Part shown: one piece after another, positions 1 to 12,213 of the stretch | Layout: each line of letters begins with the position of its first letter | Numbering within the stretch: the stretch's first letter is position 1 | Source: Chlorobiota bacterium | Lineage (GTDB): Bacteria; Bacteroidota; Bacteroidia; Bacteroidales; VadinHA17 | Assembly: GCA_013152085.1 (NCBI GenBank) | Contig: JAADHC010000027.1 | Span: 1-39,721 of the forward strand | Direction of reading: 5' to 3' | DNA: 39,721 nt | Translations under genes and position numbers: made by a program | The notes under the pieces: generated by a model | What the model saw: only the letters and a program-made list of their open reading frames with translations | Told to the model about the DNA's origin: nothing | Database searches by the model: none

Positions 1-192
1 ACCGATATGGGGGAGGGGATCGGTCCCGCCATAGAAAGCGGAATAGCCGTTGCGAAAGCAATTGTTTCCGGAAAAGTGATTAAACCGTCAGATATCCGTA
101 AGAAAAGTTTTTCATCCGTTAAACTGATACCCAAGGTAGTCTTTCAGCAAATTATCCATGAAAAAAATCATCTGAAGTGGGTACGGACATGA
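1..192 (+). CDS. C-terminal end of an FAD-dependent oxidoreductase (geranylgeranyl reductase-like), 5' truncated by the window
   Basis: The reading frame is open from the first base and stops at TGA 190-192, so only the last 63 residues are visible. The segment begins TDMGEGIGPAIESG, which matches the conserved C-terminal flavin-contacting glycine motif of the geranylgeranyl reductase/FAD-dependent oxidoreductase family (typically GEGIGPAMESG). It is followed by a short helical tail rich in Lys and Val. The Rossmann FAD-binding N-terminus lies outside the window. Family members reduce isoprenoid double bonds or act as generic flavin dehydrogenases, and the substrate cannot be inferred from this tail. 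The internal ATG at position 7 is not a credible start, because it lies inside the motif. Confidence 0.7.
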   Translation, partial: TDMGEGIGPAIESGIAVAKAIVSGKVIKPSDIRKKSFSSVKLIPKVVFQQIIHEKNHLKWVRT

Positions 193-421
193 TAGTCATT
201 GGGTAACTGTTTATCCCGAACGGCTGATAATCCCCGTTGCGGTGAATGAGTTTCTGAAAAGTATCCGGGTCTGTAAAACAGGCAATGGTATTACTGAGCG
301 CTATGGCAGAACAGTTATTTACCTTATTATCTACTGTCGTTGGGATCCCAAGATAAACCGGTGCTTTCACTATTGTTAAGATCTGGTCCCTGTACGAACC
401 TTTCATGGTGTTTTTCTTCAT
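152..421 (-). CDS. Possible small hypothetical protein translationally coupled to the upstream zinc-ribbon gene
   Basis: An 89-codon frame starts at ATG 421-419, which overlaps the TGA stop (420-418) of the gene before it in an ATGA arrangement typical of translational coupling. The predicted protein begins MKKNTMKGSYRDQ and has no membrane segment, signal peptide or motif that I recognise. Its 3' end overlaps the end of the convergent oxidoreductase gene by 41 bp, which counts against it. The ATGA overlap is the main argument in favour. No function is proposed. Confidence 0.3.
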   Translation of the reverse strand: MKKNTMKGSYRDQILTIVKAPVYLGIPTTVDNKVNNCSAIALSNTIACFTDPDTFQKLIHRNGDYQPFGINSYPMTIMSVPTSDDFFHG

Positions 422-648
422 TTCTTCTTCCGCCTGTCTTCCAGCAGTTCTTCGCGGATCATCGTATGCCCGCAATCCGGACACTTTAGTTTAGTACACT
501 GAACACCCTGTTTATGAGGAACTTTATTTCCGCATTTGGCGCAGATGCAGAATCCCCCCGTACCATACCCGCCTCCGCTGTGACGACCGTGACCATCGCC
601 CCGTCCAGACCCTTTGCCTTGTCCGAATAATCCTTGTCCTTGTGACAT
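418..648 (-). CDS. Small Gly-rich zinc-ribbon-like protein (DUF5320/NifB-neighbour type)
   Basis: This 76-residue protein has an N-terminal low-complexity Gly/Arg/Gln segment (from MSQGQGLFGQGKG) and then a cysteine-rich segment, CICAKCG, followed by QCTKLKCPDCG. The spacing is that of a zinc ribbon or small metal centre. It resembles small proteins often found beside NifX/NifB-like Fe-Mo cluster-binding proteins. That family match is from memory of the pattern, not a search. A longer frame would start at ATG 693, but a good -7 box (695-702) puts the transcript start at about 688, downstream of that ATG, so I chose ATG 648. The stop overlaps a possible second cistron (ATGA). A palindrome at 703-718 suggests repression at the promoter. 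Confidence 0.6.
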   Translation of the reverse strand: MSQGQGLFGQGKGSGRGDGHGRHSGGGYGTGGFCICAKCGNKVPHKQGVQCTKLKCPDCGHTMIREELLEDRRKKK

Positions 649-694
649 AGCTCTTTGTTTTAAATTTTTATAATACAAATCTTGTAATTTCATA

Positions 695-702
695 CAAAGA
701 TA
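695..702 (-). promoter_or_regulatory. Bacteroidota -7 promoter element for the small zinc-ribbon gene
   Basis: Read on the minus strand, 702 to 695 is TATCTTTG, a perfect match to the Bacteroidota -7 consensus TAnnTTTG. Transcription would start near 688, which places it downstream of the ATG at 693 and supports the start at 648. No clear -33 TTTG is seen. Confidence 0.45.
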
Positions 703-718
703 ATGAACATAAGTTCAT
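703..718. promoter_or_regulatory. Operator-like inverted repeat ATGAAC-N4-GTTCAT
   Basis: The sequence reads ATGAACATAAGTTCAT, a 6-bp perfect inverted repeat with a 4-bp spacer immediately upstream of the -7 box. A repressor bound here would block polymerase. The arms resemble operators of ArsR/SmtB-family metal or sulfide sensors, which often contain TGAAC/GTTCA arms. No such regulator gene is in the window, so the assignment is inference. Confidence 0.4.
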
Positions 719-766
719 AATAAGAAAAATCAACAGTTGTTTTATAACATAAATTCAACGGCCTGT

Positions 767-2389
767 TTACCGGTTTGCCAGGGATCTGATCTCTTTGATA
801 GCATCAGCGGGTGATGCCTGATTGTCTGGCTTGCGGGACAGGGTACTCCGGATTGCGGTGATCTCAAGTTCGTAACGCCGTAACGTTTCCTCCTTCATCT
901 CCAGGATCAATGCATTGATTTTCTCGGTCACCTGTCCGATGAGACGGTAGACATTCTTCTCCACCTCACTTTCGATGTGCCGTTCAAAATACCGCCCGAA
1001 AACCGGTTTAAATATAAACATCGGGAACAGGAACCATAACAGGTCAATATTCGAATCAAATGCCCATGAGACAGCAACATCCGGTGGGGGCAGGGTGTGT
1101 AATCCTATTTCTTTTTTTTCTGATGAAAGGAAAATATTCAATACCTCCCTGACCCTGGTGTTGAGCTGTTCCTGCAGGGTCATCAGATACTTTTCAAAGT
1201 GTGCCTTGGTGTCCTCCCGGATACTGTTGAAAAACGGATATTCTTTTTCGATGATGTCTGAAAGTTTTTTACTGATTTCTCCGGCTGTCCATTGCTCGAA
1301 TTTCCGGGATAGTACAAACAGGTTTCCCCGCCAGTGATCGTATTCCTGCAGGAAATGATCCCTGAGATCATTCGTGATTTCATCTGCGTATGATAACAGG
1401 CGTTCTGCCAGGGTGGAACGTGTTAAAGAAACGTGATATTCTGCAATCAGGCGCAGTTCCTCACGTATCCTTTTGATATCCGATTGTCCGTCCAGAATTT
1501 TTTTTAACAGGTCTTTACGTTCCTTTTCATTCTTCTCACTACTAAGCTGAGCCATTTCGAGATAGCCCAGACATTCACGTGCCAGTGAAGCTATTTTGTA
1601 TTCCGCAACTTCTTTTTTCCGTGCAGTATAATCTTTTTCCAGGGGAGCCAGTACCTGAGAAATGAATTGCTTCCGGTAATCCTGACTTTTGCTTACAATG
1701 GAGTAGCGGTAAACGGGAAAGGGTTTGCCCCATTTTTTTAATACGGATTCGTGAATGAATTGCTCAACCTCTTCCAGATCTTTGGGATGGTAAAGGTCTG
1801 TTTTGGTTAGCAATAACCGGATGTCGGGTGTATATTTCTGCAGCGAATCAATAAACTGCATTTCGTCTTCGCTTAACGGATGTCCGGGGTCAATGGCCAG
1901 GACGGCGACACCCGTGCCGGGAATCCAGTGCTGTGTAGCGGATGTATTATGAGAAAAGAGGCTGCCGATACCGGGAGTGTCTATAAACCGGAGGTGCGGA
2001 AACGATTTGAGTTCCGGAACGGTAAGATCTACGAAATCAATTTCCCTGGTGTTTCCCGGGTTTTCCTTTTCGTTCACAAATAATGAAAGTTCCGACAGCA
2101 GAATATTTTCCACGTGGTTATCACGGTAATGTACTGTAATCCCTTCGTTATCTCCATAACGGATACGTGTGATGACATTGGTGACCGGTGTGGCACCTGT
2201 AGGTAAAATCTCTTTTCCGATAAGATGGTTGATCAGTGAACTTTTGCCGGCTTTAAAACGACCCAGTACCGCAATATTCAAGGTCGTACCATTCCGGTTT
2301 TCGTTCCGGATCAGTTGTATGTCTGCCAGCAGGTTGGAAAAACCAAAACCCCTGCAAACATTTTCAAGAGTGGTGAGCGGCTGGTCCAT
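767..2389 (-). CDS. Dynamin-family GTPase
   Basis: This 540-residue protein carries a full set of large-GTPase motifs. The P-loop GRFKAGKS is at residues 43-50, the G2 Thr lies in the GATPVT stretch near 65-70, G3 is DTPG at 137-140 and G4 is TKTD at 195-198. A long helical, charged stalk-like region follows (about 260-430). A hydrophobic stretch near residues 447-462 (DLLWFLFPMFIFKPVF) resembles the membrane-inserting paddle of bacterial dynamin-like proteins. Such proteins bind and remodel membranes in a nucleotide-dependent way, probably from the cytoplasmic face of the inner membrane. The gene is monocistronic with its own promoter. There is no paired second dynamin gene nearby, unlike the tandem LeoA/DynA arrangements. 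Confidence 0.85.
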   Translation of the reverse strand: MDQPLTTLENVCRGFGFSNLLADIQLIRNENRNGTTLNIAVLGRFKAGKSSLINHLIGKEILPTGATPVTNVITRIRYGDNEGITVHYRDNHVENILLSELSLFVNEKENPGNTREIDFVDLTVPELKSFPHLRFIDTPGIGSLFSHNTSATQHWIPGTGVAVLAIDPGHPLSEDEMQFIDSLQKYTPDIRLLLTKTDLYHPKDLEEVEQFIHESVLKKWGKPFPVYRYSIVSKSQDYRKQFISQVLAPLEKDYTARKKEVAEYKIASLARECLGYLEMAQLSSEKNEKERKDLLKKILDGQSDIKRIREELRLIAEYHVSLTRSTLAERLLSYADEITNDLRDHFLQEYDHWRGNLFVLSRKFEQWTAGEISKKLSDIIEKEYPFFNSIREDTKAHFEKYLMTLQEQLNTRVREVLNIFLSSEKKEIGLHTLPPPDVAVSWAFDSNIDLLWFLFPMFIFKPVFGRYFERHIESEVEKNVYRLIGQVTEKINALILEMKEETLRRYELEITAIRSTLSRKPDNQASPADAIKEIRSLANR

Positions 2390-2463
2390 TAAAGAAAAGT
2401 TTTTCGTTTGCAGAGGTCATTAGCCCATCGGGGCAGTTTTGGTGAACCTCATCACCCGGGGCA

Positions 2464-2471
2464 CAAAATTA
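2464..2471 (-). promoter_or_regulatory. Candidate -7 promoter element of the dynamin-like gene
   Basis: On the minus strand 2471-2464 reads TAATTTTG, a perfect TAnnTTTG box, leaving a leader of roughly 70 nt before the ATG at 2389. No good -33 TTTG is visible. The surrounding 189-bp gap also holds a direct repeat of GCCGGTAA (about 2488 and 2501) of unknown meaning. Confidence 0.35.
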
Positions 2472-2578
2472 ATTAAAAATATGATCCGCCGGTAAGTCCT
2501 GCCGGTAAAGGAATCAACGTATACCGAAAAAGTTTGAATAGTGATAAATTACCGTATTAACAGATCAATAGTCGTGTA

Positions 2579-3523
2579 CTATAGCCACTTCTTACGCTTG
2601 AAAAAGAGCAGTGTGCCGGCAGAGGCAATGACCATGGCTACAACGGCCAGGGGATAACCGAACGCCCAGTGAAGTTCGGGCATGATCTTGAAGTTCATCC
2701 CGTAAATACTGGCTATCAGTGTGGGCGGCATAAAGACAACGGTGACTACCGTAAATATCTTGATTACCTTGTTCTGTTCAAATCCCACAAGGCCAAGAAA
2801 AGTGTTTTGCAGATTTTCCAGACGTTCAAAACTGAACTGCGTATGGTCGAGCAATGATCCCACGTCCTTGATCATGATACGGATCAGCTCATAACTTTCT
2901 TCGGGGAAAAACTCGCTCTTCAGCATTCCTGACAGGGCCCGCTGCTTATCAATGATGTTTTCGTGGACCATCATCGTCGTTTCCTGCAGGTTACTGATGG
3001 CAATCAGTACATCCTCATCCAGGTCCTGTTCAATATTGATGGATTTGCTTACTTTGGTAATCTGTCCCGCAATGGCCTCAAGAAAATCGGCATCCAGGTC
3101 GATTCTCGATTCGAAAAGGGCTAGAATGATCTGGTACCCGTTGGTCAGAATCTTATGTTTGTTCTTGATCTTGCGGATGGTGTCTCCAAAAGTTTGCAGC
3201 CGTTCGTTCCGGTTTGAGATCAGTACGTTGTTCTTTAAAATCAGTGAAACCGGGAAATCTTTGATATGTTCATTCTCCCTGACCAGGAAATTGGTGTTGA
3301 TGATGATCTGATTTTCGGTTTCTGAATATTTCGAACTACTCTCAATCTCTTCGATCTCTTCGGCAGTCTGTAATTTTATCTTAAACAGATCTTCGGCAAA
3401 GAGTCTTTCTTCAGCTGTAGGTGCCAGCAAATCAAGCCAGATCAACTCTTCAATCTGAAAGGATTCCTGAACATCTTCCAGCCCTTTTACATAACCTTTT
3501 GATCTGAAATATCCGAAAATCAT
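2579..3523 (-). CDS. corA: CorA-family Mg2+/Co2+ (divalent cation) transporter
   Basis: The 314-residue protein has the CorA layout: a large, mostly helical, acidic cytoplasmic domain (about 1-250) and then two C-terminal transmembrane helices. The signature YGMN is at residues 274-277 at the end of TM1, followed by the periplasmic loop with MPEL and TM2 ending in FFKRKKWL. The GMN loop is the ion-selectivity filter of the homopentameric channel in the inner membrane, and the family takes up Mg2+ and in some members Co2+, Ni2+ or Zn2+. The gene stands alone with its own promoter. The order CorA then dynamin on the same strand may be coincidental. Confidence 0.9.
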   Translation of the reverse strand: MIFGYFRSKGYVKGLEDVQESFQIEELIWLDLLAPTAEERLFAEDLFKIKLQTAEEIEEIESSSKYSETENQIIINTNFLVRENEHIKDFPVSLILKNNVLISNRNERLQTFGDTIRKIKNKHKILTNGYQIILALFESRIDLDADFLEAIAGQITKVSKSINIEQDLDEDVLIAISNLQETTMMVHENIIDKQRALSGMLKSEFFPEESYELIRIMIKDVGSLLDHTQFSFERLENLQNTFLGLVGFEQNKVIKIFTVVTVVFMPPTLIASIYGMNFKIMPELHWAFGYPLAVVAMVIASAGTLLFFKRKKWL

Positions 3524-3542
3524 AGCTACAGCGATATGTGGA

Positions 3543-3550
3543 CAAATGTA
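3543..3550 (-). promoter_or_regulatory. -7 promoter element of corA
   Basis: Read on the minus strand this is TACATTTG, a perfect TAnnTTTG box 20 nt upstream of the corA ATG. It gives a leader of about 14 nt. Confidence 0.45.
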
Positions 3551-3719
3551 AGAAAAAATTATTTTTCCCTAAGCTTAATATGACAGCATCTTCCGTAAAA
3601 TAATATCGACATGGATGATTATTGTTCCTGTTGTGGTATAAAAAAGCTGCCCGGAAGCGATGTTTCCTTCAGACAGCCTGCTGAACAATCCGAAAACTGC
3701 CAAGAAGCCTTAAAAAAGT

Positions 3720-3727
3720 TATCTTTG
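3720..3727 (+). promoter_or_regulatory. -7 promoter element of the SDR/steroid-reductase operon
   Basis: TATCTTTG is a perfect TAnnTTTG match 25 bp before the ATG at 3753, giving a leader of about 20 nt. A near-repeat ATACTTTG follows directly. Confidence 0.45.
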
Positions 3728-3752
3728 ATACTTTGAATCTGCTAACCATATA

Positions 3753-4733
3753 ATGAGAGTTGGCGTTACCGGTGCATCCGGACATATCGGGAACAACCTT
3801 GTGAGGGAACTGTTAAAAAACGGACACCGGGTCCGCGTTTTGGTTCACAACGATATACGGGCGCTGAAAGGCCTCAATGTTGAAATGGTAGAGGGAAATA
3901 TCCTCTCTGAAAAGGATACGGATATTTTTACAGATGGTTTGGATGCCCTTTTTCATCTTGCAGCAAGGATTTTTATCGGTAAAAAGCATAGTAAAAAGTT
4001 TTTTGCTGAAAATACCGAAGGCACGAAACAGATCCTTCGTGCGGTTGCCGGGCAACCTATTCGTCTGATCCATTTTAGTTCGGTTCACGCTTACGATCCT
4101 TTCCCGCTCTCAGAGCCACTTGATGAAACCAGGCCTCTGGTAGTGAATGACAAATATCTGTACAACCGTTCAAAGGCGGTTACCCACCGGATGGTGATGG
4201 ATGCCTTTACCCGGAGTGTTCATGGTGTGATCCTTTGTCCTACAGCCGTTCTGGGCCCGGGGGATTATAAACCTTCATTGCTGGGGGAGGCTGTCCTCCG
4301 TTTTGCCCGTGGAAAAATGCCTGCCCTGATTCCCGGCGGATACGACTGGGTGGATGTCAGGGATGTTGTAAAAGCTGCTGTCAATCTACTGGATACTGAA
4401 ATCTCAGGTGAAGATTTCCTGCTTTCAGGCCATTGGATTTCCCTGGCGGATTTATATAAAATGATCAGATCATTACAACCTCACGGGAAAAACATTCCGG
4501 TACTGCCATCGTGGCTTGCACGCACCGGTGCCCCTTTCATGGAAGCCTGGGCTGCTTTGAACGGCCGTGAACCCCTCTATACTTCCGGATCGGTAACTTT
4601 CCTGAAATACAGTCACAGGCAGATCAGCCATCAAAAAGCCACCGATATGCTGGAGTATCATCCACGGCCATTTAAAGAAACCCTTGCGGATACCCTGCGC
4701 TGGTTTGACGAACATAAAATAACGGATGTATGA
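3753..4733 (+). CDS. NAD(P)-dependent epimerase/dehydratase (extended SDR)
   Basis: This 326-residue extended short-chain dehydrogenase has the nucleotide-binding TGASGHIG at residues 6-13 and the SS catalytic pair near 109-110 (HFSSVHAY). The catalytic YxxxK is YNRSK at 137-141. The protein resembles the sugar-nucleotide epimerase, dihydroflavonol reductase and 3-beta-hydroxysteroid dehydrogenase branch of the SDR superfamily. Its stop overlaps the start of the next gene (ATGA, 4730-4733), and that neighbour is a steroid 5-alpha-reductase-like protein. The pairing suggests both act on a hydrophobic alcohol/ketone or sterol/isoprenoid-like substrate, but this is inference and the substrate is unknown. 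Confidence 0.8.
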   Translation: MRVGVTGASGHIGNNLVRELLKNGHRVRVLVHNDIRALKGLNVEMVEGNILSEKDTDIFTDGLDALFHLAARIFIGKKHSKKFFAENTEGTKQILRAVAGQPIRLIHFSSVHAYDPFPLSEPLDETRPLVVNDKYLYNRSKAVTHRMVMDAFTRSVHGVILCPTAVLGPGDYKPSLLGEAVLRFARGKMPALIPGGYDWVDVRDVVKAAVNLLDTEISGEDFLLSGHWISLADLYKMIRSLQPHGKNIPVLPSWLARTGAPFMEAWAALNGREPLYTSGSVTFLKYSHRQISHQKATDMLEYHPRPFKETLADTLRWFDEHKITDV

Positions 4734-5488
4734 ATCTTAACCTTTTTACGGCAATTACATGGGGATGGCTGATCCTGGCTGTGATCCTTTTTCCGGTACT
4801 CCTGAAAATCCGTGCCCCCTACGGCCGGCACACCCGGACAGGATGGGGACCGCTGATCCCCAACCGACTGAGTTGGGTTTTGATGGAAATCCCTTCATTG
4901 CTGGTATTTGCAGGGTTTTACCTTTCCGGTAAGTATAGCCATGATACGGCAACCTGGATTTTGTTTGCCCTTTGGTGTATCCACTATGTCCACCGCTCGC
5001 TGATTTATCCGCTTCGCACCCGCACCAAAGGAAAAAAAATGCCCTTGGTGATCCTGGTTTTTGCTGTAATCTTTAACCTGGTGAATGGTTATCTCAATGG
5101 ATATTATTTGGGGTATATCCGACCTGTATTCCCGGAACCCCGGATACCGGATATTCGTTTTATTTCCGGTTTCGTTCTTTTTGCCGCTGGTTTTTTAATT
5201 AACGGGTGGGCGGACAATAAACTGATCCGTTTGCGCAACCGTTCCGGTAACGGGTATAAAATACCCTATGGCGGATTATTTAACCGGATCAGTTGCCCGA
5301 ACTATTTTGGTGAGATGATTGAGTGGGGTGGTTTTGCCCTGATGGCCTGGAACCTGCCGGCGCTTTCATTTGCCGTCTGGACTTTCGCCAACCTCCTTCC
5401 ACGTGCTGAAAGTAACCACCAATGGTACCGGGAAAATTTCGAAGATTATCCTGCAGACCGGAAAGCCGTTATTCCCGGTTTGCTGTGA
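4730..5488 (+). CDS. 3-oxo-5-alpha-steroid 4-dehydrogenase (steroid 5-alpha-reductase)-like membrane protein
   Basis: This is a 252-residue polytopic membrane protein with about six hydrophobic segments. The C-terminal half carries the hallmark residues of the steroid 5-alpha-reductase domain: GYKIPYGGLFNRISCPNYFG, then EWGGFAL, and at the end ANLLPRAESNHQWYRENF. These form the NADPH and substrate pocket in the family. Members reduce a carbon-carbon double bond conjugated to a ketone or enoyl group (steroids, polyprenols, very-long-chain enoyl-CoA). It is co-transcribed with the SDR through a 4-bp overlap, so the two may carry out successive redox steps. The native bacterial substrate cannot be read from the sequence. 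Confidence 0.8.
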   Translation: MNLNLFTAITWGWLILAVILFPVLLKIRAPYGRHTRTGWGPLIPNRLSWVLMEIPSLLVFAGFYLSGKYSHDTATWILFALWCIHYVHRSLIYPLRTRTKGKKMPLVILVFAVIFNLVNGYLNGYYLGYIRPVFPEPRIPDIRFISGFVLFAAGFLINGWADNKLIRLRNRSGNGYKIPYGGLFNRISCPNYFGEMIEWGGFALMAWNLPALSFAVWTFANLLPRAESNHQWYRENFEDYPADRKAVIPGLL

Positions 5489-5779
5489 TGATAGTAGCGG
5501 AAAATCAATAAGTACAAATCATATGGTAATATATATTATTTGCGTGTATGATCGTTTTGATAAATTGAAGCCGTGGTTTTAGATTCTTCAACACTCCGGT
5601 AATATTCCATACGAAAATCAGCAGTATTTGCAATCCGTTACAGGGTGGGATAATTAACGGAAGGATATTTTCGGATGGTAAAGTAATAACGGAATTTGAA
5701 TTCTCTGGTGAAATACTTATTTTCGTACCTTTGCCGGGTTTAAATCCCGGAAGAAGAATGTTACCCTAAATTGAGTGAG
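5489..5779. other. Intergenic region upstream of the DUF349 gene
   Basis: This AT-rich gap of about 290 bp has no credible gene. The only element I can support is the promoter box near its right end (5726-5733). Confidence 0.6.
5726..5733 (+). promoter_or_regulatory. -7 promoter element of the DUF349-pyrG-yidC operon
   Basis: TACCTTTG, preceded by TTTTCG, is a perfect TAnnTTTG box. A TTTG at 5695-5698 lies 27 bp upstream, which is farther than the usual 19-21 bp, so the -33 contact is uncertain. The leader would be about 40 nt to the ATG at 5780. Confidence 0.5.
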
Positions 5780-9726
<3,947 letters not shown>

Positions 9727-9732
9727 TCTGTA

Positions 9733-11700
9733 ATGGATAGGAACACTATTGTAGGTATTGTGCTGATCGGACTGATATTTGTTATATTCAGCTATTTTAA
9801 CAGCAACCAGCGTACAAAATCTTATGAGCAGGAACTTAGAACTGCCGATTCTCTTTATCTGGAAAAAGATTATTCGGCAGCCCGGACTGCCTATCTGAAA
9901 GCACTTTCCTTTAAGCCTTCGGAAAGCTATCCGCGGCAGCAGGTCGTCACGATCGATTCGCTCATTTCACTTACCCGGCAGGATACGGTGTCAAATACCG
10001 GACAAAAAGTGAAGCAAACCGTTACAACGTCACCGGTTACGACACGGCAAAAAGCAAAGGTCCCTGTGGATACCTTTCCGTCCGAAGAAAACAAACTGAT
10101 TACGGTCGAAAATGACCTGATGAAAATCCAGTTTTCATCAAAAGGAGGACGGGTCTATGCTGTGGTATTGAAAAATTACCGGCGATATGATTCTCTGCCA
10201 TTGGTACTCTTTAGGGGCGATTCAACAGAATTCGGTTTTCGTTTCTTTACCGCTGATAATCGCCTGATTGAAACGTCTAAATTATTCTTTTCCCCACAAA
10301 CGGATACCTCCTATATCCGCGTCAAAGACAGTACATATACGCTTGCCATGCGCTATCAGGCTAATGACCATGCATATATCGAATACCTGTATACCATTCA
10401 CCCTGATGAGTATATGATTGACCTGGATGTCCGCCTGGAAGGGATGAACAAAATAATCGCCTCCAACCTGACTACGATTTCCCTGAACTGGAATATGTAT
10501 ATCCCACAACAGGAGAGAGGGAGACAAAATGAAAATAATTATACCACCATTAAATATAAGTTCTTTCAGGACGAAGTGAGTGGCTTGCGCATGCGTTCCA
10601 ATAAACCTGAAATGGAAGAGGATGTTCCTACCCGTATCGAATGGCTGGCTTATAAAGATCAGTTCTTTTCTTCCGTTCTTATTGCCAAAGATGAACCTTT
10701 TCAAAATGCATTTGTAAAATCAACCAGGATGGCCGAAGGGGATCCCTATCTCAGGTTCTTTGAGTCTGAACTCAGTGTCCCATATCATCCGGCCGATCAT
10801 GTAGAGATTCCGATGCAGATGTATTTTGGTCCAAACTACTTCAAAACGTTGAAAAAGTATGGCAGGGAACTTACCGAACTGGTGTATCTCGGGAAGAATA
10901 TTATCCGGTGGGTTAACCGGTATGTGATCATCACTATATTTAACTGGCTGCATAAATACATTAGCAGTTATGGGATTATCATCCTGTTATTGACGCTGAT
11001 TATAAAAATGGCGTTGTTCCCGTTGACATATAAGTCGTATGCTTCCCAGGCCAAAATGCGGGTGCTGAAACCTTTCGTGGATGAGATCAATGCCCGTTTT
11101 CCCAAGAAAGAAGATTCCATGAAAAAGCAACAGGCACAGATGGCCCTGTACAAACGGGCAGGGGTAAGTCCTCTCGGTGGTTGCCTGCCCATGATCCTGC
11201 AACTACCTATTCTGTATGCTATGTTTCGCTTTTTTCCCACATCAATAGAGCTGAGGCAACAAAGTTTCCTGTGGGCACATGACCTGTCAACTTACGACTC
11301 TATCCTCCAGTTACCCTTTACCATACCCATGTATGGAGACCATGTAAGTCTGTTTACTATTCTTATGACAGCTTCTACGATCATCACGATGAAAATTAAC
11401 AGTCCGTCTTCTTCCGGCTCCCAGCAGATGCCCGGGATGAAGGGAATGACATACATAATGCCCCTCATGTTCATGCTTATCCTGAATAACTTTTCAGCAG
11501 CCCTGAACTATTATTATTTTCTGGCAAACCTCATAACATTTGGGCAAAATATGCTGGCAAAGTCCTTTATAAACGAAGAGGAGATCCTGAAAAAAGTCAG
11601 GGATAGTAAAGGCAAACCTGTTCAGAAATCCAAGTGGCAGAAAAGACTGGAAGAAGCTTCGAAGAGCAGGGGGTATCCGCCGCCAAAGAAGCGTAAGTAA
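9733..11700 (+). CDS. yidC: Membrane protein insertase YidC/Oxa1, with an extra TPR-like segment after TM1
   Basis: The 655-residue protein has a start-transfer helix (MDRNTIVGIVLIGLIFVIFSYF), a large periplasmic beta-rich domain (about 105-400) and the conserved C-terminal insertase core with five membrane helices. The core includes the hydrophilic groove and cytoplasmic hairpin (KMRVLKPFVDEINARF, GVSPLGGCLPMILQLPI), and there is a basic tail (GYPPPKKRK). YidC inserts and folds inner-membrane proteins alone or with SecYEG. Unusually, residues 32-75 after TM1 read like a tetratricopeptide unit (ADSLYLEKDYSAARTAYLKA, then LSFKPSE) where a simple linker is expected. It follows pyrG by 6 bp, the common Bacteroidota order. 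Confidence 0.96.
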   Translation: MDRNTIVGIVLIGLIFVIFSYFNSNQRTKSYEQELRTADSLYLEKDYSAARTAYLKALSFKPSESYPRQQVVTIDSLISLTRQDTVSNTGQKVKQTVTTSPVTTRQKAKVPVDTFPSEENKLITVENDLMKIQFSSKGGRVYAVVLKNYRRYDSLPLVLFRGDSTEFGFRFFTADNRLIETSKLFFSPQTDTSYIRVKDSTYTLAMRYQANDHAYIEYLYTIHPDEYMIDLDVRLEGMNKIIASNLTTISLNWNMYIPQQERGRQNENNYTTIKYKFFQDEVSGLRMRSNKPEMEEDVPTRIEWLAYKDQFFSSVLIAKDEPFQNAFVKSTRMAEGDPYLRFFESELSVPYHPADHVEIPMQMYFGPNYFKTLKKYGRELTELVYLGKNIIRWVNRYVIITIFNWLHKYISSYGIIILLLTLIIKMALFPLTYKSYASQAKMRVLKPFVDEINARFPKKEDSMKKQQAQMALYKRAGVSPLGGCLPMILQLPILYAMFRFFPTSIELRQQSFLWAHDLSTYDSILQLPFTIPMYGDHVSLFTILMTASTIITMKINSPSSSGSQQMPGMKGMTYIMPLMFMLILNNFSAALNYYYFLANLITFGQNMLAKSFINEEEILKKVRDSKGKPVQKSKWQKRLEEASKSRGYPPPKKRK

Positions 11701-12213
11701 GGGCCGGAGGATTTTGAAAGATGCGTTGTCAGCATCAACAGGATTAATTCTTCATGCCGGCAAGCCGTCATTCATCGTCTTTCCCCGGACAGGGCCTGAC
11801 CGGGCGGGCAATAACCCGGCTTTAACAAAAGGTTGAGAGGTTAAGATATTTTTTGCGCCTGCAACCTGCGCCGCGTTCCGGCAACGGAGGAAACAAATCC
11901 TGATTAACCGGATTCTGACATAATAGGTTTAAATATTTATTTTTTAGACGCCCACCCTTTCATTAAACGGTTTAGTTTACTGAGCATTTAATATTCTGTT
12001 ATTTACAAAAATCATTTGTTTTGATAAACTTCATTTGCTCTTTTATTCTTTTTGATTTATATTTGAAAAGAACTTTTACGCTCAGTTTAAAAGATTTAGA
12101 ATTGTTTAAAACCTTTAGCACCTGTCTCACGTCGTGGGTAATGTGTTTGATCTCCGGATATTCCATTTTCAGGTATACTCATGAAATAAAAAATGTGAAA
12201 TATTATATTATAC
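11701..12213. other. Intergenic region between yidC and the LacI-type gene
   Basis: This stretch of about 510 bp has no credible gene. The left third is GC-richer with small inverted repeats (for example GATGC...GCATC after yidC, and CCGGG...CCCGG near 11800) but no T-tailed terminator. The right part is AT-rich and holds a full promoter (12034-12065) and an 11-bp palindrome TAAACGGTTTA (11964-11974) that could be an operator. Confidence 0.5.
12034..12065 (+). promoter_or_regulatory. Bacteroidota promoter (-33 TTTG, -7 TATATTTG) of the LacI-type regulator
   Basis: TTTG at 12034-12037 and TATATTTG at 12058-12065 are separated by exactly 20 bp, matching the Bacteroidota housekeeping consensus TTTG-N19-21-TAnnTTTG. 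The leader to the ATG at 12214 would be about 140 nt. Confidence 0.6.

Noticed and set aside
3611-3736. A 41-codon frame starting MDDYCSCCG upstream of the SDR gene
   Set aside because: It contains a CSCC cluster but has no promoter of its own. The strong -7 box for the next gene (3720-3727) falls inside its 3' end, so it is probably non-coding.
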